Under the pieces are notes generated by a model, which had not been told where the DNA came from, did not search any database, and was given only the letters and a program-made list of their open reading frames with translations. From contig NZ_PCOU01000022.1 of the NCBI RefSeq assembly GCF_002979455.1, forward strand, positions 1 through 64,000: 64,000 nucleotides of DNA. The letters run 5' to 3'. This document shows positions 62,647-64,000 of the stretch, in pieces. The DNA is from Chryseobacterium sp. MYb7. Its GTDB lineage: Bacteria > Bacteroidota > Bacteroidia > Flavobacteriales > Weeksellaceae. Position numbers and translations under genes: made by a program. Position 1 is the stretch's first letter. Each line of letters opens with the position of its first letter.

Positions 62647-63225
62647 TTATGAATGTTGGTTTCCCAGCAGGCCAAAAAGAATCTTGTCTCTGATTTCATC
62701 CGTAATTTCATCGGTAGAATCACTGCTTCTTTTGAACCAGAAATAGGAATTATTTAAAGTATGAAGGATAAATCTTGTGGTAAATGATGGCGATTTCAGC
62801 TCCCAATTTTCAGCTTTGTAGATCTCGGAAATCAATTCTTCAACTTCTTGCTGATAGTTTTTTCTTAATTCTACAAACTCAGGAAGTCTTTCTTCAAGAT
62901 GCTTCCATTCATTGGAATAAATATGAGTAACGTCGCGGTTTTTAAGAACAACAGATAAGTGTTTATCCAATAAGAGATTCAGTTTTTCTCTCGGAGCGAT
63001 ATCTGTATTTTTCACTTCCTGAAGTTCATCGAAAAACTCCTGAGCAATGCCAAAACAAATCCATTCCAGAATTTCTTCCTTTGAACGGATGTGCGCGTAC
63101 AATGATGCTGCTTTGATATTGAGTTTCGTAGCCAGGTCTCTTACAGAACTTCCCATATAACCCTTCTCTTTGAAAAGTTCTACTGCTACGTCTAATATTT
63201 TTCTCTGTTTTTCTTTTAGTTCCAT
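62647..63225 (-). CDS. TetR/AcrR family regulator, probable paa repressor
   Basis: 192 residues. The N-terminal helix-turn-helix (about 8-55) reads ILDVAVELFKEKGYMGSSVR and AASLYAHIRSKEEIL; the ligand-binding C-terminus is variable. It lies just upstream of paaK on the same strand, separated by the promoter/operator, as PaaR does in other bacteria where phenylacetyl-CoA is the inducer. The ligand here is inferred. Confidence 0.88.
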   Translation of the reverse strand: MELKEKQRKILDVAVELFKEKGYMGSSVRDLATKLNIKAASLYAHIRSKEEILEWICFGIAQEFFDELQEVKNTDIAPREKLNLLLDKHLSVVLKNRDVTHIYSNEWKHLEERLPEFVELRKNYQQEVEELISEIYKAENWELKSPSFTTRFILHTLNNSYFWFKRSSDSTDEITDEIRDKILFGLLGNQHS

Positions 63226-63596
63226 TTGGTAAAATGCAAAAGTAATTATTCTGAATTAAACTGTTCATTTTTTGACCATAAAAAGAGAAAAGACTTATCA
63301 TCCTCGGTTTCAATCTTTAGTAATTTTATCTTGTTATGACTTTTTGTTCATGGATTTCAAAGAAATAATTACGAAATCGGAAATTTTGTCAAGTTAAATT
63401 TCCGTTAAAAATACAATATCCGGAAAATTTGTCCTATTTTTTTGTAAATTTAATAATTGAACAGTTTTTGCGATACAGTCATCGAATAAATGATTAAATA
63501 ATTGATGGCATTAAGAAACTGAGCCTTAGAATTTAGTTTCTTGATGTTTTTTTAAAACTAAACTTTCAACGAATCATTACCAAAAATATATAAAAT
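63226..63596. other. Divergent intergenic region tetR / clpB
   Basis: 371 AT-rich bases. A -7 box TACTTTTG (63237-63244, minus) serves the TetR gene. A terminator-like hairpin AAGAAACT/AGTTTCTT (63513-63542) with TTTTTTT (63546-63552) lies in the plus strand 45 bases before clpB. No gene seen. Confidence 0.5.
63513..63552 (+). terminator. Terminator-like hairpin in clpB leader
   Basis: 8-bp stem, 14-nt loop, seven Ts. No plus-strand gene ends upstream, so an attenuator or small RNA is possible. Confidence 0.4.
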
Positions 63597-64000
63597 ATGA
63601 ACTTAAACCAATATACTGTAAAATCACAGGAAGCCATCCAGGCAGCACAACAGGTTGCTATGGAACTGGGCAACCAAAGTATTGAACCTCAACATCTCCT
63701 TGAAGGTATCTTCCAGGTAGATGAAAATATATCGCCATTCTTATTAAAAAAATCTGAAGCAGATGCCAATTTAGTAAGAGAGCGCAACCGTGAAAATTTA
63801 GAGAAGCTTCCAAAAGTGCAGGGAGGAAACATTTATCTTTCACAATCAGCCAACAAAGTATTGCTGGATGCACCCAATATCGCGAAGAAAATGGATGATG
63901 AATATGTAACGATTGAGCACTTATGGCTATCTCTTTTGGAAACCAGTTCGGAAGTTTCCAAAATGCTGAAAGATATGGGTGTAACCAAAAATCTATTGGA
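63597..64000 (+). CDS. clpB: ATP-dependent chaperone ClpB, 5' part
   Basis: First 134 codons, cut by the window edge. The N-domain is characteristic: MNLNQYTVKSQEAIQAAQQV, ELGNQSIEPQHLLEGIF and YVTIEHLWLSLL. ClpB disaggregates heat-damaged proteins with DnaK. The start is the ATG at 63597. Confidence 0.95.
   Translation, partial: MNLNQYTVKSQEAIQAAQQVAMELGNQSIEPQHLLEGIFQVDENISPFLLKKSEADANLVRERNRENLEKLPKVQGGNIYLSQSANKVLLDAPNIAKKMDDEYVTIEHLWLSLLETSSEVSKMLKDMGVTKNLL

Overview
The window looks like a chromosomal segment of a Chryseobacterium-like flavobacterium (Bacteroidota, Weeksellaceae). The evidence is the low G+C content, the gliding/type IX secretion protein SprA together with three proteins carrying C-terminal T9SS sorting domains, a SusC/SusD pair, Cys-rich peptides starting MKNLKKLSR, and many promoters of the Bacteroidota form TTG-N17-19-TAnnTTTG instead of -35/-10 boxes. 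No rRNA, CRISPR array, transposase or prophage block is visible. There is one tRNA (Met, CAU).

Layout. 1-16.4 kb is housekeeping: gcvH with an overlapping vanZ-like gene; ruvA-sprA; a BadF-type sugar kinase with malic enzyme; then GtrA, acyltransferase, sugar MFS transporter and DUF3810 on the plus strand. 16.4-22.7 kb is a peptide-export locus: a candidate antisense-strand sRNA, a VKOR-thioredoxin fusion with a C39-like N-terminus, a C39 peptidase ABC exporter, a six-cysteine double-Gly peptide and an HlyD-type adaptor. 23-32 kb holds tRNA-Met, a TlpA-like protein, a T9SS cargo with a small membrane partner, clpX, a HIT protein, greA, a Rieske-like lipoprotein, dtd and a T9SS subtilase. 32-38 kb is a minus-strand run of lipoproteins and small membrane proteins, with a winged-helix regulator and two copies of one 17-bp operator. 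38-42.5 kb is a SusD/SusC pair. 42.9-47.3 kb is mixed: enoyl-CoA hydratase, tail-collar protein, T9SS protein, SMUG2-like glycosylase, DUF4241 and an orphan double-Gly peptide missed by a 60-residue cutoff. 47.4-63.2 kb is a complete phenylacetate (paa) catabolic cluster read leftward from a TetR regulator. clpB begins at the right edge.

How the parts work together. The paa genes cover the whole route: PaaK makes phenylacetyl-CoA, PaaABCDE epoxidises it, PaaG isomerises it, PaaZ opens and oxidises the ring, and PaaH/PaaJ carry out beta-oxidation. PaaI and PaaY are accessory. The promoter and a TetR-type palindrome sit directly before paaK. Most gaps between paa genes are filled by palindromic AT-rich repeats, one of which encloses a four-helix-bundle gene. 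An alpha/beta hydrolase gene inside the cluster is frameshifted.

Most interesting signals: (1) a leader element shared by both Cys-rich peptide genes and the tail-collar gene, apparently an RNA element at the 5' end of the transcript; (2) an orphan peptide gene 26 kb from the exporter that shares its leader sequence; (3) two identical 17-bp operators in opposite orientation around a regulator; (4) a candidate sRNA at 16.4 kb; (5) a terminator in the greA leader, recalling GraL of E. coli.
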